Shown: positions 43,531 to 54,206 of the stretch, piece by piece
Numbering within the stretch: position 1 is the stretch's first letter
Layout: the number at the start of each line of letters is the position of its first letter
DNA from: Mycobacterium paragordonae
GTDB lineage: Bacteria > Actinomycetota > Actinomycetes > Mycobacteriales > Mycobacteriaceae
Assembly (NCBI RefSeq): GCF_003614435.1
Contig: NZ_CP025546.1
Coordinates: 3,224,001-3,288,000, forward strand
DNA length: 64,000 nucleotides
Direction: 5' to 3'
Position numbers and translations under genes: made by a program
The notes under the pieces: generated by a model
What the model saw: only the letters and a program-made list of their open reading frames with translations
What the model was told of the DNA's origin: nothing
The model's database searches: none

Positions 43531-44010
43531 ATGACCGAACGCATTGAAACCGACCGCACCATCGCCGCGCCCGCCGCGGATATCTTCGCGCTGCTCTGTG
43601 ATCCGCGCGGGCACGTCGCCATCGACTCGTCGGGGATGCTGCAGGACGCCGAAGGCGATCCGGTGACGGCCGTCGGCGACACGTTCGTGGTCCACATGGA
43701 CCGCGAGTCGCTGAACGACTTTCCGCAACTGGGAAAGTACGACGTGACGGTCGAGATCACCGAGTTCGAGCAGGACCGGCTGATCGCCTGGACCATCCTC
43801 GGACAGATCCGCCCGCAGATCGGCCACGTCTACGGCTATCGCCTGCAACCCACCGAGGACGGCACCGTGGTCACCTCGTTCTACGACTGGTCGAACATCG
43901 ACCAGCAGTGGCGCGACGCGGGCATTTTCCCGGTCATCTCCGAAGGCGCGCTCCGCGCCACGCTGGGCATCCTGGACCGGACCGTACGGGGGCGCGCCGG
44001 ACCCGGTTGA
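43531..44010 (+). CDS. SRPBCC (polyketide cyclase/START-like) family protein
   Basis: A 159-residue protein with the helix-grip pattern of SRPBCC ligand-binding proteins: ETDRTIAAPAADIFALLCDPRGHVAIDSSGML at the start, alternating strands in the middle and a long C-terminal helix (ALRATLGILDRTV). These proteins bind hydrophobic ligands, and some are cyclases or hydratases. The start at 43531 is 4 bp after pknE, so it is probably co-transcribed and might be a target or partner of that kinase, which is inference only. Confidence 0.82.
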   Translation: MTERIETDRTIAAPAADIFALLCDPRGHVAIDSSGMLQDAEGDPVTAVGDTFVVHMDRESLNDFPQLGKYDVTVEITEFEQDRLIAWTILGQIRPQIGHVYGYRLQPTEDGTVVTSFYDWSNIDQQWRDAGIFPVISEGALRATLGILDRTVRGRAGPG

Positions 44011-44046
44011 CGGGCGCTGTCGGAGGTGTTCGGTAGGGTCCTCCGC

Positions 44047-46425
44047 GTGACTCCGACAGCCGCCATCAAAACCGTAAACGCCCGTCTCGCTGAGGAACTG
44101 GCGGTTGAGCTGCCCCAGGTGATCGCCGCGGTCAAGCTGCTCGACGAGGGCGCCACCGTGCCGTTCATCGCCCGCTACCGCAAAGAGGCCACCGGAAGCC
44201 TCGACGACGGGCAGCTGCGCCTTCTCGAGGAGCGGCTGCGGTACCTGCGGGAGCTCGACGAACGGCGGTCCGCCGTGCTCGCGTCGATCGCCGAACAGGG
44301 CAAGCTGACCGACGAGTTGCAGGCCGCGCTGCTGTCCGCGGACACCAAGGCCCGCGTCGAAGACATCTATCTGCCGTACAAGCCCAAGCGCCGCACCAAA
44401 GCGCAGGCGGCCCGCGAGGCGGGATTGGAGCCGCTGGCAGACCGGCTGCTCAGCGATCCGGCGCTGGTGCCCGAAGCGGTGGCGGCGGACTTCGCCGGTG
44501 ACGACTTCCCGGATGTCGCGGATGCCGCGGCCGCGCTGGAGGGCGCCCGGCACATCCTGATCGAACGGGCCGCCGAGGACGCCGAACTGGTCGGCGCGAT
44601 CCGGGAGACGTTCTGGGGACGGGCCGCGCTGCGCACCACACCGTGGTCCGAGGAGGCGGCGAAAAGCGCTGAGGCACAGAAGTTTCGCGACTATTTCGAC
44701 TTTTCCGAGCCGCTGGGGAGCATGCCGTCCCATCGGGTGTTGGCGGTGCTGCGCGGTGAGAAGGAGAAGGCGCTGGCGTTCAGCTTCGACGGCGGGCCGG
44801 ACGACCTCTACGAGGCCATGATCGCGCGGACCCTCGATGTTGACCTGTCGGGTGCGCCGCAGCCGGCCCAACGGTGGCTCTCCACGACCGTCAGCCTGGC
44901 CTGGCGGGCCAGGCTGATGTTCTCCGCGACGGTCGATGCCCGCATGCGGTTGCGCCAGCGAGCGGAAGAGGAGGCGGTGGCGGTGTTCGCCAAGAACCTC
45001 AAGGACCTGCTGCTTGCCGCGCCCGCCGGGGCCCGCACCACGCTGGGACTGGATCCCGGATTCCGCACCGGCGTCAAGGTGGCGGTGGTCGACCGCACCG
45101 GCAAGGTGCTGGACACCTGCGCCATCTATCCGCACCAGCCACAGCGGCAATGGGCTGCCGCCAAGGCGACCCTCGCCGCGCTGGTCGCCCGCCACAAAGT
45201 CGAGCTGATCGCGGTGGGAAACGGCACGGCCTCGCGTGAGACCGATGCGCTGGCAAGCGAATTGATCGCGGACATCCGGGCAGCCGGCGGCTCCCAGGTT
45301 CCGGCGAAAGCGATGGTGAGCGAGGCGGGCGCATCGGTGTATTCCGCTTCGGCCTACGCGGCGCACGAACTGCCCGATCTCGACGTCACCCTGCGGGGCG
45401 CGGTGTCGATCGCCCGGCGCCTGCAGGATCCGCTCGCGGAACTGGTGAAGATCGAGCCGAAGTCCATCGGCGTCGGGCAGTACCAGCACGACGTGACACC
45501 CGGAATCCTCGCCCGCAGTCTGGACGCGGTGGTCGAGGACGCGGTCAACGCCGTCGGCGTGGATCTCAACACCGCCTCGGTGCCGCTGCTGGCGCGGGTG
45601 TCGGGCATCTCCGAATCGCTGGCCGAGGCCATCGTCGCTCACCGGGACAACACCGGCCCGTTCGCGAACCGGCGCGCCTTGCTGGACGTTCCCCGGTTGG
45701 GGCCCAAGGCTTTTGAGCAGTGTGCGGGCTTCCTGCGCATTCGCGGCGGCGACGATCCGCTCGACGCCTCGGGTGTGCACCCGGAGGCCTACCCGGTGGT
45801 CCGGCGGATCCTGGACCGCTCGGGTGTCACCCTGGCCGAGATCATCGGCGACGAGCGTGCCTTGCGCAGGCTTCGCCCCGCCGATTTCGCCGACGACAGG
45901 TTCGGCATTCCCACCGTGACCGACATTCTCGGCGAACTGGAAAAGCCGGGTCGCGACCCGCGACCGGCCTTCACCTCGGCGACGTTCGCGGCCGGGGTCG
46001 AAAAGGTCGCCGACCTCAAGCCGGGCATGGTGCTGGAAGGCGTGGTCACCAACGTGGCGGCGTTCGGCGCCTTCGTGGACGTCGGTGTGCACCAGGACGG
46101 ACTGGTGCACATCTCCGCGATGGCCGAACGCTACGTGTCAGACCCGCACGAGGTTGTCCGTTCCGGTCAGGTGGTGCGAGTGAAGGTCATGGAGGTCGAC
46201 GTCGAACGTCAGCGCATCGGGCTGAGCCTGCGTCTGGGTGACCAGCCGCAGCGCGACAAGCGGCCAGGCCGGGAATCGGCGCCCCGTGCCGGAGGTAAAA
46301 GCGCTCCCGCGCAACGTATTTCGCAGCAACCGCGAAAATCCGCACGCAAGGCACCCGAGTCGGCGGGCAATTCGATGGCGCAGGCCCTGCGCGATGCCGG
46401 CTTCGGGGCCGGCCTCGGGCGGTGA
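44047..46425 (+). CDS. tex: Tex-family RNA-binding transcription accessory protein
   Basis: A ~792-residue Tex protein. The N-terminal helical region has VPFIARYRKEATGSLDDGQL and DIYLPYKPKRRTKAQ; the YqgF/RNase H-like domain has LGLDPGFRTGVKVAVVD; helix-hairpin-helix repeats follow (GVDLNTASVPLLARVSGIS, FANRRALLDVPRLGPKAFEQ). An S1 RNA-binding domain lies near residues 660-730 (LEGVVTNVAAFGAFVDVGVHQDGLVH). The tail is basic. Tex/Spt6-type proteins bind nucleic acids and affect transcription. The frame extends to 44026, but the GTG at 44047 (VTPTAAIKTVNARLAEE) fits the family start better. It is a conserved core gene. Confidence 0.95.
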   Translation: MTPTAAIKTVNARLAEELAVELPQVIAAVKLLDEGATVPFIARYRKEATGSLDDGQLRLLEERLRYLRELDERRSAVLASIAEQGKLTDELQAALLSADTKARVEDIYLPYKPKRRTKAQAAREAGLEPLADRLLSDPALVPEAVAADFAGDDFPDVADAAAALEGARHILIERAAEDAELVGAIRETFWGRAALRTTPWSEEAAKSAEAQKFRDYFDFSEPLGSMPSHRVLAVLRGEKEKALAFSFDGGPDDLYEAMIARTLDVDLSGAPQPAQRWLSTTVSLAWRARLMFSATVDARMRLRQRAEEEAVAVFAKNLKDLLLAAPAGARTTLGLDPGFRTGVKVAVVDRTGKVLDTCAIYPHQPQRQWAAAKATLAALVARHKVELIAVGNGTASRETDALASELIADIRAAGGSQVPAKAMVSEAGASVYSASAYAAHELPDLDVTLRGAVSIARRLQDPLAELVKIEPKSIGVGQYQHDVTPGILARSLDAVVEDAVNAVGVDLNTASVPLLARVSGISESLAEAIVAHRDNTGPFANRRALLDVPRLGPKAFEQCAGFLRIRGGDDPLDASGVHPEAYPVVRRILDRSGVTLAEIIGDERALRRLRPADFADDRFGIPTVTDILGELEKPGRDPRPAFTSATFAAGVEKVADLKPGMVLEGVVTNVAAFGAFVDVGVHQDGLVHISAMAERYVSDPHEVVRSGQVVRVKVMEVDVERQRIGLSLRLGDQPQRDKRPGRESAPRAGGKSAPAQRISQQPRKSARKAPESAGNSMAQALRDAGFGAGLGR

Positions 46426-46482
46426 ACTCCGACGCGTAGTACTACTCATCCGGCTGCACCACCGGCTGGGCATGCTGGACGA

Positions 46483-47814
46483 ATGCCCCTCGCTACTTCC
46501 CTGCCTGATGCTGCTGTGCTCGCATCCGACCCCAAGCGCGACCGCGCCGTCGACGTCGCACGACTGACCGCGTTGGTGGTGGTGATGTTCGGCCACTGCG
46601 CGCTGTTGCTGGCCACCATCGATTCCGGCGGCGTCCGGATCGGCAACCTGCTCGGCGCTATTCCCGCGATTGCGCCGGTGACCTGGGTTGTTCAGGTGAT
46701 GCCGCTGTTCTTCCTGGCCGGCGGCGCCGCGGGCGCCTACGGCTGGCATTCCGGCGCTGCCTGGGGTTCCTGGCTTGTCACCCGGGCGCAGCGCCTGTGC
46801 CGGCCGGTGTTCTGGTATCTGGCCGCGTGGACGGTAGCGCTGTTGGTGGTGCGGGTCACCGTCGGGGACGAATCCGCCGATGGGCTCGGGCGCGAATGTG
46901 TGGCGCTGCTGTGGTTTCTCGGCGTCTACCTGGTGGTGCTTGCGTTCGTTCCGGCGCTGACCCGGCTGCGGTCGGGGCGTGCGGTCGTGGTGACGGTGGC
47001 GGGTCTGCTCGCGGCCGCGGAGATCTTCGACCAGATCCGTTTCGCGGCGGGAACGCCCGAATCCGGCGTCGCCAATTTCCTTGTCGTCTGGTTGATTCCG
47101 GTGGTGATCGGCGTTGCCTACGCTCGCGGGCTGATCAGTGTCCGGGCGGCACTGGTGGTCGCGGTGTCGGCGCTCACCGCGCAGGTGGCGCTCGCGCTCG
47201 CCGGGACATACGAGGTTTCGCTGGTGGTGACCGGCGCGGAGCAGGTGTCCAACGTGTCGCCGCCGACGCTGTTGCTGGCGCTGCACTGCACCTGGATGTC
47301 CTGCGCGTTCGTGGCCGCGGCGGCGCCGATCCGCCGCTGGGCGCAGCGTCCGCGGGTCTGGCGCGCCGTGGCCGTGGGCAACGGGGGAGCGATGACGCTT
47401 TATCTGTGGCACATTCCCGCGATCGCCATCGCCGCCGTCGGCCTGAACGCCGTCGGCCTGGACGCCTACGACGTGCACGCCCCGGGATTCTGGGCCCTGC
47501 TCGCACTGCGCGCGGTGGTGTTCGCCGCCGTCATGGCTCTGCTGTTCCGGTTGCTCTCACCGCTCGAGCACCGGCGCCTGCCCTGGTGGGACGCGCCGGT
47601 CCGAGCCGCCGGCAGCAGGTCGGTGGTCGCCGGTGGGCTGATCTGCGTCGCGGGGGTCGCCCTGGTGCTGATGGCCAAGAACGGTCTGGCCGGTGCCGAC
47701 GGATGGGCCTCCCTGGCCGGCTTCCTGGCCGCGGCGGCGATCGCGCGGGTAGTCAGTCGCGAGCCATCTGAGATGCCGGTGCCGCCCAGTCGGTCGACAC
47801 CGTCCGCTGCTTGA
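46483..47814 (+). CDS. Acyltransferase-3 family integral membrane protein
   Basis: A 443-residue polytopic protein with about ten hydrophobic segments. It opens with a cytoplasmic RAVDVARLTALVVVMFGHCAL, whose RxxDVxR followed by H matches the catalytic motif of acyltransferase-3 enzymes. PLFFLAGGAAGAYGW and RLCRPVFWYLA follow. These proteins O-acylate sugars, lipids or peptidoglycan at the membrane. An acceptor cannot be named. The start at 46483 is the best fit to the conserved N-terminus. Its 3' end overlaps the convergent SnoaL-like gene by 62 bp, so the last ~20 codons are shared with the opposite strand. Confidence 0.85.
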   Translation: MPLATSLPDAAVLASDPKRDRAVDVARLTALVVVMFGHCALLLATIDSGGVRIGNLLGAIPAIAPVTWVVQVMPLFFLAGGAAGAYGWHSGAAWGSWLVTRAQRLCRPVFWYLAAWTVALLVVRVTVGDESADGLGRECVALLWFLGVYLVVLAFVPALTRLRSGRAVVVTVAGLLAAAEIFDQIRFAAGTPESGVANFLVVWLIPVVIGVAYARGLISVRAALVVAVSALTAQVALALAGTYEVSLVVTGAEQVSNVSPPTLLLALHCTWMSCAFVAAAAPIRRWAQRPRVWRAVAVGNGGAMTLYLWHIPAIAIAAVGLNAVGLDAYDVHAPGFWALLALRAVVFAAVMALLFRLLSPLEHRRLPWWDAPVRAAGSRSVVAGGLICVAGVALVLMAKNGLAGADGWASLAGFLAAAAIARVVSREPSEMPVPPSRSTPSAA

Positions 47815-48196
47815 TCAGCCAAGTGCCTTCGGCGGGAACGAGCACGTCGCGGTAGCGGCCGAGGTGGTCGAGCCCGACCCGGGTGACCACGGTGAAGTAC
47901 GACCAGACGTGCGCCCGCTGGGCAGTGAGCTCAACGAACAGCACGTTGGACAGGATGTGCCGGACGACGGGCCTGTTGTTCGCGCCGGCGGTGGTGGCCA
48001 CATCGGCCGTCACGCCGCGCAGGAAACCGGCAATCTCGGACCTGCCGCTCAGCGACCGTGCGCCGCGTATCTCGAGCAGGCCGTCGACGCAGAACGTGGC
48101 GGCGAGGTCGTCGACCCGGCCGGCGTCACCCGACCAGTTGTACCGTGCCAACGTGTTGCGAATCTGTTCGCGCGCAACGAGTTCCCAGATCTCCAC
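47753..48196 (-). CDS. SnoaL-like (NTF2-fold, ketosteroid isomerase-like) protein
   Basis: A 147-residue NTF2-like protein: REQIRNTLARYNWSGDAGRVDDLAATF is the typical SnoaL_4 N-terminal helix pair. RHILSNVLFVELTAQRAHVWSYFTVV and the WLIKQRTVSTDW end form the curved sheet. Members are isomerases, cyclases or small-molecule binding proteins, and ketosteroid isomerases share the fold. It is the last gene of a three-gene minus-strand operon (12 bp after the FAD oxidoreductase) with a KstR-type site in front, which supports a steroid-related role. Its 3' end overlaps the acyltransferase gene by 62 bp. Confidence 0.82.
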   Translation of the reverse strand: MEIWELVAREQIRNTLARYNWSGDAGRVDDLAATFCVDGLLEIRGARSLSGRSEIAGFLRGVTADVATTAGANNRPVVRHILSNVLFVELTAQRAHVWSYFTVVTRVGLDHLGRYRDVLVPAEGTWLIKQRTVSTDWAAPASQMARD

Positions 48197-48208
48197 GGTC
48201 GCGGCGGT

Positions 48209-49333
48209 TCACCCGAAGGGGCGGTTCTCGCGGATGCCGCGGTACATTCCCCAGCGCACGATCAGCGGCATCACCACGTGCTCGACCGACCACAGCGGGA
48301 ACCGGAAGGCGTGCCCGGTCGGGAAGAACACCTCCAACCCGTCGCGCTGGACTCCGACCAGCGACCCCCAGCGCCGCCCCGGCGCTTTGAAGGAACGCAG
48401 CGGGCGGTCGTCGAACACGGCGCGAATGTTGCGCGCTACCAACCCATCTCCGCGATTTCGCGCGGAGCTGCGCAGCGGATCGGTCGCCGCCACATCACCG
48501 ACCGCGAACACCTCGGGGTGGCCGGGTAGCTGAAGTTGTCGCGTCACCCGGACGAATCCGCCCTCATCGAGCAGTTCCGGCGGCAGCCAGTCGGTGTTAG
48601 GACGCACCCGGCCGATCGCCCACAGCACGGCGTCGGCCACCGCGGGCGTCTGTCCGGTGCTCCAGCGCACCGGCTCGCTGGTGATCTCGTCGCCGGCGAA
48701 ATCGTCGGTGATCACGGCCCGATGGCCCGGGTGCAGGCCCACGCCGAGATCGGCCAACCGGTGGGCGACCCGCTTCCAGATCCGCGGATGGTATTCGCGC
48801 AGCGGACGGTCCCCCGGGAAGTACAGATCGACCTGCTTATCAGGCCACGTGGTGGCGATGTTGACGGCGCTACTGACCGCCGCCGCGCCGCCGCCGATGA
48901 CGATCACCGATCTGGCCGTTGCCATCCGCTCGTGTGCCGCGTAGAGGCCGGCGCCGATTTCAGCTGCGGACCGCAGCGAGGGCTCCCGCCAGAAGCCGTT
49001 GCTGACACCGGTGGAGATGACCAGGGCGTCGTACGCCTCGGCGACCGGCGTGCCGTCCTCAGCACGTCCGAACACCTTTCGTCCGGCGAGGTCGACGCCG
49101 GTCAGCTCGGCCTGCACCGTCCGTACCCGGTCCAACTTGCGGAACCTGTCGAACGGAATCCAGTAATCCCGCGCCCAATCGTCCGGACGAGCGAGTCGGA
49201 CGCCGAGTTCCTGGCCGCTGACCAGCCCCGGTTTGGCCGAAATCCCGACCACCTCGAAGTGCGGGGCCAGCCGGATCGCGGTCAGCACGCCCACATCGCC
49301 CAAACCCGCGATCACCACCCGCTTGCGGCTCAT
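48209..49333 (-). CDS. FAD-dependent NAD(P)H oxidoreductase (AIF/NDH-2-like)
   Basis: A 374-residue two-dinucleotide-binding-domain flavoprotein. The FAD-binding motif is VVIAGLGDVGVLTAIRL at the N-terminus, the NAD(P)H-binding motif is VIVIGGGAAAVSSAVNIA, and the second FAD motif is PEVFAVGDVAAT. It resembles AIF/FSP1-type and NDH-2-type enzymes that pass electrons to quinones or small acceptors. The open frame runs far upstream to 50134, but that part is the neighbouring gene read in another frame. The ATG at 49333 is right, because it overlaps the DUF1295 stop as ATGA (4 bp) and matches the family start. It is the middle gene of the putative KstR operon. Confidence 0.87.
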   Translation of the reverse strand: MSRKRVVIAGLGDVGVLTAIRLAPHFEVVGISAKPGLVSGQELGVRLARPDDWARDYWIPFDRFRKLDRVRTVQAELTGVDLAGRKVFGRAEDGTPVAEAYDALVISTGVSNGFWREPSLRSAAEIGAGLYAAHERMATARSVIVIGGGAAAVSSAVNIATTWPDKQVDLYFPGDRPLREYHPRIWKRVAHRLADLGVGLHPGHRAVITDDFAGDEITSEPVRWSTGQTPAVADAVLWAIGRVRPNTDWLPPELLDEGGFVRVTRQLQLPGHPEVFAVGDVAATDPLRSSARNRGDGLVARNIRAVFDDRPLRSFKAPGRRWGSLVGVQRDGLEVFFPTGHAFRFPLWSVEHVVMPLIVRWGMYRGIRENRPFG

Positions 49334-50223
49334 GCGGCCACCTTCCGCGGTGGACGGGGCACGAAGCGCGACACCCGGTCGATGACGCGCTGATATTCCG
49401 GGCGCCGCTCCAGGCTGCGGGTCTCCATCATCGGGATGCTGGCGCCGAGGAACATGGCCAGCATCGCCGCCGCTCCGAGGAACAACCACCACCAAGACGA
49501 CGGCGCAGCCGCCACTCCGAACAGTGCCAGGGAGAACCAGAAACCGAACTCGCCGAAGTAGTTCGGATGCCGCGACCAGCTCCACAGTCCGCGGTCCATC
49601 GCCGCACCGGCGCGTGCCTCGCGAACAAAACGGTGCATCTGCCCGTCGGCCACGAATTCGAGGGCGACCGCTGCCAACCCGGTCACGAACGCGACGAGGG
49701 TGAGCCAGCGGATATCCGCGCCGGGGCGGGTGACGCAGACGTATACCGGCAGCATGCCCGCAAACACCTGCAGGGTGGGGATCAGGTGGATGGCAACCAG
49801 GTCGACGACCAATTCCCAACGCCCCGCACGTTGTTTGAACATCGGGTAGCGCCAGTCCTCGTGGTGCAGGCCGGGAAAACCGTAGACCCAGTTTCCGGTC
49901 AGCCGCACCGCCCACACCGCAATCACCACGAACACCAACCAGCAACGCAGCTGGTCGACTCCCGGCCCGGCCTGACTCCACCAATACAACATCAGCAGCG
50001 GCGGTATGACGCTCCAGTACGCGTCGTAGAAGCTGGAATTGCGGTAGACCCGGCTGAAGACGAACACCACCAGGGTGGCCAGGACATCGGCGATCAGGGT
50101 GTCCAGCCACAGGTGTCCGGTGTGCGGGCCCCACGCCAGCCAGCCGGCGGCCACGCCGATCGCGATCACATACGCCAGGGTGACTAGTGTCAGGGATCGC
50201 GCCTTGCTCACCGCTGCCGTCAT
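49330..50223 (-). CDS. DUF1295 / steroid 5-alpha-reductase-like membrane protein
   Basis: A 297-residue polytopic membrane protein with the DUF1295 pattern: NSSFYDAYWSVIPPLLMLYWW, RLTGNWVYGFPGLHHEDWRYPMF and the C-terminal GLWSWSRHPNYFGEFGFWFSLALFG, which holds the SRHPNYFGE cofactor signature shared with sterol reductases and isoprenylcysteine methyltransferases. It may reduce a steroid or lipid double bond; the reaction is not proven for this subfamily. The ATG at 50223 (MTAAVSKARSLT) is chosen over the upstream extension. It leads the operon, with a KstR-type site 110 bp before it. Confidence 0.85.
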   Translation of the reverse strand: MTAAVSKARSLTLVTLAYVIAIGVAAGWLAWGPHTGHLWLDTLIADVLATLVVFVFSRVYRNSSFYDAYWSVIPPLLMLYWWSQAGPGVDQLRCWLVFVVIAVWAVRLTGNWVYGFPGLHHEDWRYPMFKQRAGRWELVVDLVAIHLIPTLQVFAGMLPVYVCVTRPGADIRWLTLVAFVTGLAAVALEFVADGQMHRFVREARAGAAMDRGLWSWSRHPNYFGEFGFWFSLALFGVAAAPSSWWWLFLGAAAMLAMFLGASIPMMETRSLERRPEYQRVIDRVSRFVPRPPRKVAA

Positions 50224-50332
50224 GAAGCCGAGTTCATTTCTGCCACTGCGCTTTTCGGCGAGCACACGTCATCCGGGTCTCCTTCAGCGCATGGCCCGGT
50301 TGGCCCGGGCTCCCGGCTACGGTAGGCAAAAC

Positions 50333-50346
50333 TGTAACACGTTCTA
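50333..50346 (-). promoter_or_regulatory. Candidate KstR (cholesterol-catabolism repressor) site
   Basis: TGTAACACGTTCTA fits the KstR pattern TnnAACnnGTTnnA exactly, and its right half (GTTCTA) equals the consensus half of TAGAACnnGTTCTA. It lies 110 bp upstream of the DUF1295 ATG in a 142-bp spacer, upstream of all three genes of that operon. Cholesterol-derived CoA esters would relieve repression if KstR binds. Confidence 0.65.
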
Positions 50347-50365
50347 CCGATGACGGAGTCTCCCG

Positions 50366-50641
50366 TCAGGGTGCGGGGGACTCGTGGGTGACGGCTCGGT
50401 AGCCCCGGGCGCCGGCCCGGTCGACCGCGGCTTTGACGACGCCGAATATCAGCCCCTGCAGGCCGGCGCCGATCAGGGCGGAGCGGGTGGAGTTGCTCAG
50501 GTCTTTCGGGTCGGGCGGTGCCTGGTCATCGTCGCTGAAGCGTTTCCACACCTGACTGAATACGGCGCCGGCCAGCAGACCGCCGGTGACACTGGTGGCC
50601 ATCGACAGCGGCAGGTACAGGGCTTTGGACTTTGCGCTCAT
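50366..50641 (-). CDS. DUF4235 small membrane protein
   Basis: A 91-residue protein typical of the actinobacterial DUF4235 family: KALYLPLSMATSVTGGLLAGAVFSQVWKRFSDDDQAPPDP, then a second hydrophobic helix (ALIGAGLQGLIFGVVKAAVDRAGARGY). Two membrane segments are predicted. Function is unknown. The ATG at 50641 has AAGGAC 6 nt upstream and gives the family length; the open frame extends to 50701 without support. Confidence 0.85.
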   Translation of the reverse strand: MSAKSKALYLPLSMATSVTGGLLAGAVFSQVWKRFSDDDQAPPDPKDLSNSTRSALIGAGLQGLIFGVVKAAVDRAGARGYRAVTHESPAP

Positions 50642-50827
50642 GACTGTCCTTTGCTTGTGCGGGTGTTGATACCGGTGTTCCCCAATCCGCCCGTCATCCA
50701 ACGCTTCCGCCCGAAGCCTGCGAAACCGCGCTCCCAGGCCAACCCGCGGTCGCCGCCGGGCACCGCCAGTCGGCGGTCACGGGGCCCGGCAGCTTCCACG
50801 TGGACATCCCGCTGCCCGTAGCGATAC

Positions 50828-51604
50828 CTACTGCTTGTCGACCTTGCCGGCGATCTGCGTGGCCAGCTTGACGCCGGCGTCGCCCGGGTCTTTGGGCCCG
50901 CAGCCGCTGACGTCGATCACCACGTTGTTCCGCACGGTCAGGGCCCGCTGGCAGGCCCCGCCCACCGCGGTGCCGTTGTCGGTCGTGCTGACCGAGATGG
51001 TGGTGGTGAGCACGCCGTTGGCTGAACCGACCTGTCCGATCTTCCAGGTGATTTCGGCGCCGCCGGGGTCGGCCGGGACGACGAGGGAGCGATCCGCGCA
51101 GGCCGGCCAGGCCTTGGACGAGGCGTCGAAGAATGCCTTGGCCTCGGTCGCGGATGGGAACACCACCAGGTACTGCACGGCCTCGGGGTCCATGTCCTTG
51201 GATCCCGGGGTCGCCGGTGTGGCGCTGTCGTCCCGCCCGGTCGCCCCGGTGAAGCCACTGCCGGCGTAGACCGGGTTCTCGCCTGGGCCGTAGGCATACA
51301 GGCACTCGGCGGGCCACTTCCAGCCCTGCGGGTACTGCTTGTTGCCGTCGTCCGCCAGTTTGTCGGACTTGTCTCTGATCGCCATTCCCATGGTGCCCAA
51401 GGCGGCGTCGATCTCCGACGGAGTGAGCAGCAGGTTGGTCAGTGCCGCCTGGGCGACGGGCGGCTTGGACGACTGCGAGCTGGCGGCCGAGCCGCTTGCT
51501 GAACTCGATGATGATGACGCGGTGCCGCTGTCGTGGTCGCCACCACAGGCGGCGACGAGTAATCCGGCGGCGGCAACGGAGACGGCTGCGGTGAGGGAGC
51601 GCAT
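50828..51604 (-). CDS. Lipoprotein with PknH-type extracellular sensor domain
   Basis: A 258-residue protein beginning MRSLTAAVSVAAAGLLVAAC: a signal peptide with lipobox and Cys20, so it should be lipid-anchored outside the inner membrane. A Ser-rich linker leads to a domain like the extracellular part of PknH (PknH_C): LLTPSEIDAALG, WPAECLYAYGPG, YLVVFPSATEAKAFFDASSKAWPACADR and ACQRALTVRNNVVIDVSGCG. Paired cysteines are conserved and likely form disulfides. Mycobacteria use this domain both on kinases and on stand-alone lipoproteins such as LppH. The ligand is unknown. The ATG at 51604 follows AAGGACAGG. It sits alone between DUF4235 and glgX. Confidence 0.85.
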   Translation of the reverse strand: MRSLTAAVSVAAAGLLVAACGGDHDSGTASSSSSSASGSAASSQSSKPPVAQAALTNLLLTPSEIDAALGTMGMAIRDKSDKLADDGNKQYPQGWKWPAECLYAYGPGENPVYAGSGFTGATGRDDSATPATPGSKDMDPEAVQYLVVFPSATEAKAFFDASSKAWPACADRSLVVPADPGGAEITWKIGQVGSANGVLTTTISVSTTDNGTAVGGACQRALTVRNNVVIDVSGCGPKDPGDAGVKLATQIAGKVDKQ

Positions 51605-51728
51605 AACCTGTCCTTCTTGCTTGTCGTTGGTGTGCAAGCAATCCGCGACTCCCCGGCGCGTCTGCCGCATTTGGCGGCCTGAGCATACTGCCGGGACGCG
51701 CCGGGGGGAACAGGTTCGTCAGCGCCCG

Positions 51729-53939
<2,211 letters not shown>

Positions 53940-54206
53940 TGACGGATTGACCGAACTGGAACACCGGCGGTCGCGCTCTGTATATCCGTTGCCGGGCCGG
54001 GTTAAGCATGAGATCGCTCTCAGTCTGCGCGGGTGCCCGAAACGTGCTCAGTGAAAAATGCTTTCGGAGTTCCGGAGAGGGTTGCGACACGGTCACGGAC
54101 GCATACCTATTGACTGCTCAGCGGTCACAACAACCCCATTGCTCACTATCGTCACATCAACCCATGCGGACGTCAATGCGGCGTCCGGCCATTGGAAAGG
54201 TGTGAC
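53940..54206. other. 267-bp divergent spacer
   Basis: It separates glgX (minus) from the secreted DUF4185 gene (plus). A GGAAAGG ribosome-binding site lies just before the DUF4185 ATG at 54207. No operator, promoter of known type or RNA is recognised. Confidence 0.5.

Noticed and set aside
43438..46110. 890-residue minus-strand frame opposite tex
   Set aside because: The plus strand encodes the complete Tex protein; the antisense product is His/Arg/Gly-rich and domain-less.
49334..50134. N-terminal 267 residues of the 641-residue frame ending at 48209
   Set aside because: This part is the DUF1295 gene read out of frame. The FAD oxidoreductase starts at 49333 with its GLGDVG motif.
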